Below, in pieces: positions 6,667-7,261 of a stretch of DNA of 7,261 nt. A program made the translations under genes and the position numbers. The stretch's first letter is position 1, and each line of letters starts with the position of its first letter. The notes under the pieces are model-generated. The model saw only the letters and a list, made by a program, of their open reading frames with translations. It ran no database searches and was not told where the DNA came from. This DNA comes from Chitinophagia bacterium (GTDB lineage: Bacteria; Bacteroidota; Bacteroidia; Chitinophagales; Chitinophagaceae): positions 1 through 7,261 of the forward strand of contig RGVM01000122.1 of NCBI GenBank assembly GCA_010027295.1. The letters are read 5' to 3'.

Positions 6667-7261
6667 TCAATCCTCCCGCAAGTCCAACCGCACCACGTTC
6701 TCGATGTGGTGCGTGTGGGGGAACATGTCTACGGGCTGCACCGCCGACACCCGGTAGGCCCCATCGAGCAACTGCAGGTCCCTCGCCTGCGTGGCGGGGT
6801 TGCAACTCACGTACACGACCCTCGGGGCACGGATCGTCAGGATGGTGTCCACCAGCCGGGCATGCATGCCGGCCCTCGGGGGATCCGTCACGATCACGTC
6901 GGGGCGGCCATGAATGCCGAAGAAAGGCTCTGTACATACATCCTCCGCCTGACCAGCATGAAATTCGGCATGGATGATGCCGTTGAGATGGGCATTCCCG
7001 CGCGCATCCTCCACCGCCGCCGCCACGGCCTCCACACCCACCACACGGCGCGCACCGGCGCTCAGGAAGATGCCGATGCTGCCGGTACCGCAGTACAGGT
7101 CATACACCACCTCCCGACCAGTAAGGCCCGCGAAGGCACGCACAACCCCGTACAGCCGTTCCGCCTGCTCCGGATTCGTCTGGAAGAACGACTTGGGACC
7201 AATCCGGAAACGCAACCCATCCAATGTCTCCGTCACGTACGGAAGGCCGGCGACCAAACGA
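6667..7261 (-). CDS. rlmD: 23S rRNA (uracil-C5)-methyltransferase, RlmD/RumA type, 5' partial
   Basis: C-terminal 198 codons of an SAM-dependent RNA m5U methyltransferase; the frame stays open to the right edge, so the N-terminus (usually a TRAM domain and iron-sulfur cysteines in RumA) is not seen. A TTG at 7257-7255 is an internal Leu, not a start. With that Leu as residue 1, SFFQTN is at 23-28, the SAM-binding loop DLYCGTGSIG at 53-62, VTDPPRAGM at 123-131, the catalytic nucleophile Cys152 in YVSCNPATQARD, and the general base Glu186 in HTHHIENV. The 34-residue Cys-to-Glu spacing is close to that of E. coli RumA (Cys389 and Glu424). It ends at the TGA at 6667-6669. The class (TrmA/RlmC/RlmD) is certain; the exact target, U1939 or another 23S site or tRNA U54, is inferred from overall similarity and is less sure. 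It precedes the rhomboid genes by 46 bases on the same strand. Confidence 0.9.
   Translation of the reverse strand, partial: RLVAGLPYVTETLDGLRFRIGPKSFFQTNPEQAERLYGVVRAFAGLTGREVVYDLYCGTGSIGIFLSAGARRVVGVEAVAAAVEDARGNAHLNGIIHAEFHAGQAEDVCTEPFFGIHGRPDVIVTDPPRAGMHARLVDTILTIRAPRVVYVSCNPATQARDLQLLDGAYRVSAVQPVDMFPHTHHIENVVRLDLRED

Noticed and set aside
7255..7257. TTG as the start of the methyltransferase
   Set aside because: The frame stays open to the window edge and the residues around it fall inside the conserved domain just before the SFFQTN motif, so the gene is simply cut by the edge.

Overview
The window looks like an ordinary chromosomal stretch from a member of the Bacteroidota, most likely the order Bacteroidales. 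The evidence is an S46-family dipeptidyl peptidase, a CysS with the KMGKS form of the signature and the Bacteroidota-style C-terminus, and two tandem rhomboid genes followed by a membrane-anchored endonuclease/exonuclease/phosphatase (EEP) protein. Coding regions are GC-rich (by eye well above 50%), which would fit the higher-GC Bacteroidales; I cannot place it at family or genus level.

Layout, left to right. Positions 1-1609 (+) hold the C-terminal three quarters of a DPP7/DPP11-type S46 peptidase whose N-terminus lies outside the window. A 152-base convergent spacer with a strong hairpin follows. Positions 1762-3276 (-) hold cysS, a complete cysteinyl-tRNA synthetase. Positions 3293-4453 (-) hold a three-helix membrane-anchored EEP-domain protein, 16 bases upstream of cysS and probably co-transcribed with it. 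Positions 4454-4946 form a 493-base AT-richer gap with no convincing gene but with a perfect 27-base palindrome followed by a T-run on the + strand. Positions 4947-5870 (-) hold a rhomboid-like protein whose catalytic serine position is threonine, and 5925-6620 (-) hold a canonical rhomboid protease with Ser/His intact. Positions 6667 to the right edge (-) hold the C-terminal part of an RlmD/RumA-type 23S rRNA m5U methyltransferase.

The five minus-strand genes form two likely transcription units: rlmD-like, rhomboid, rhomboid-like (gaps of 46 and 54 bases), then EEP and cysS. The genes do not form one pathway. They combine translation (rRNA methylation, Cys-tRNA charging), membrane proteolysis or its regulation, and periplasmic peptide catabolism. 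I see no CRISPR array, mobile element, phage gene, tRNA or rRNA, and no clear new multi-gene system. The most interesting points are the active/inactive-looking rhomboid pair and the orphan terminator-like palindrome in the gap.
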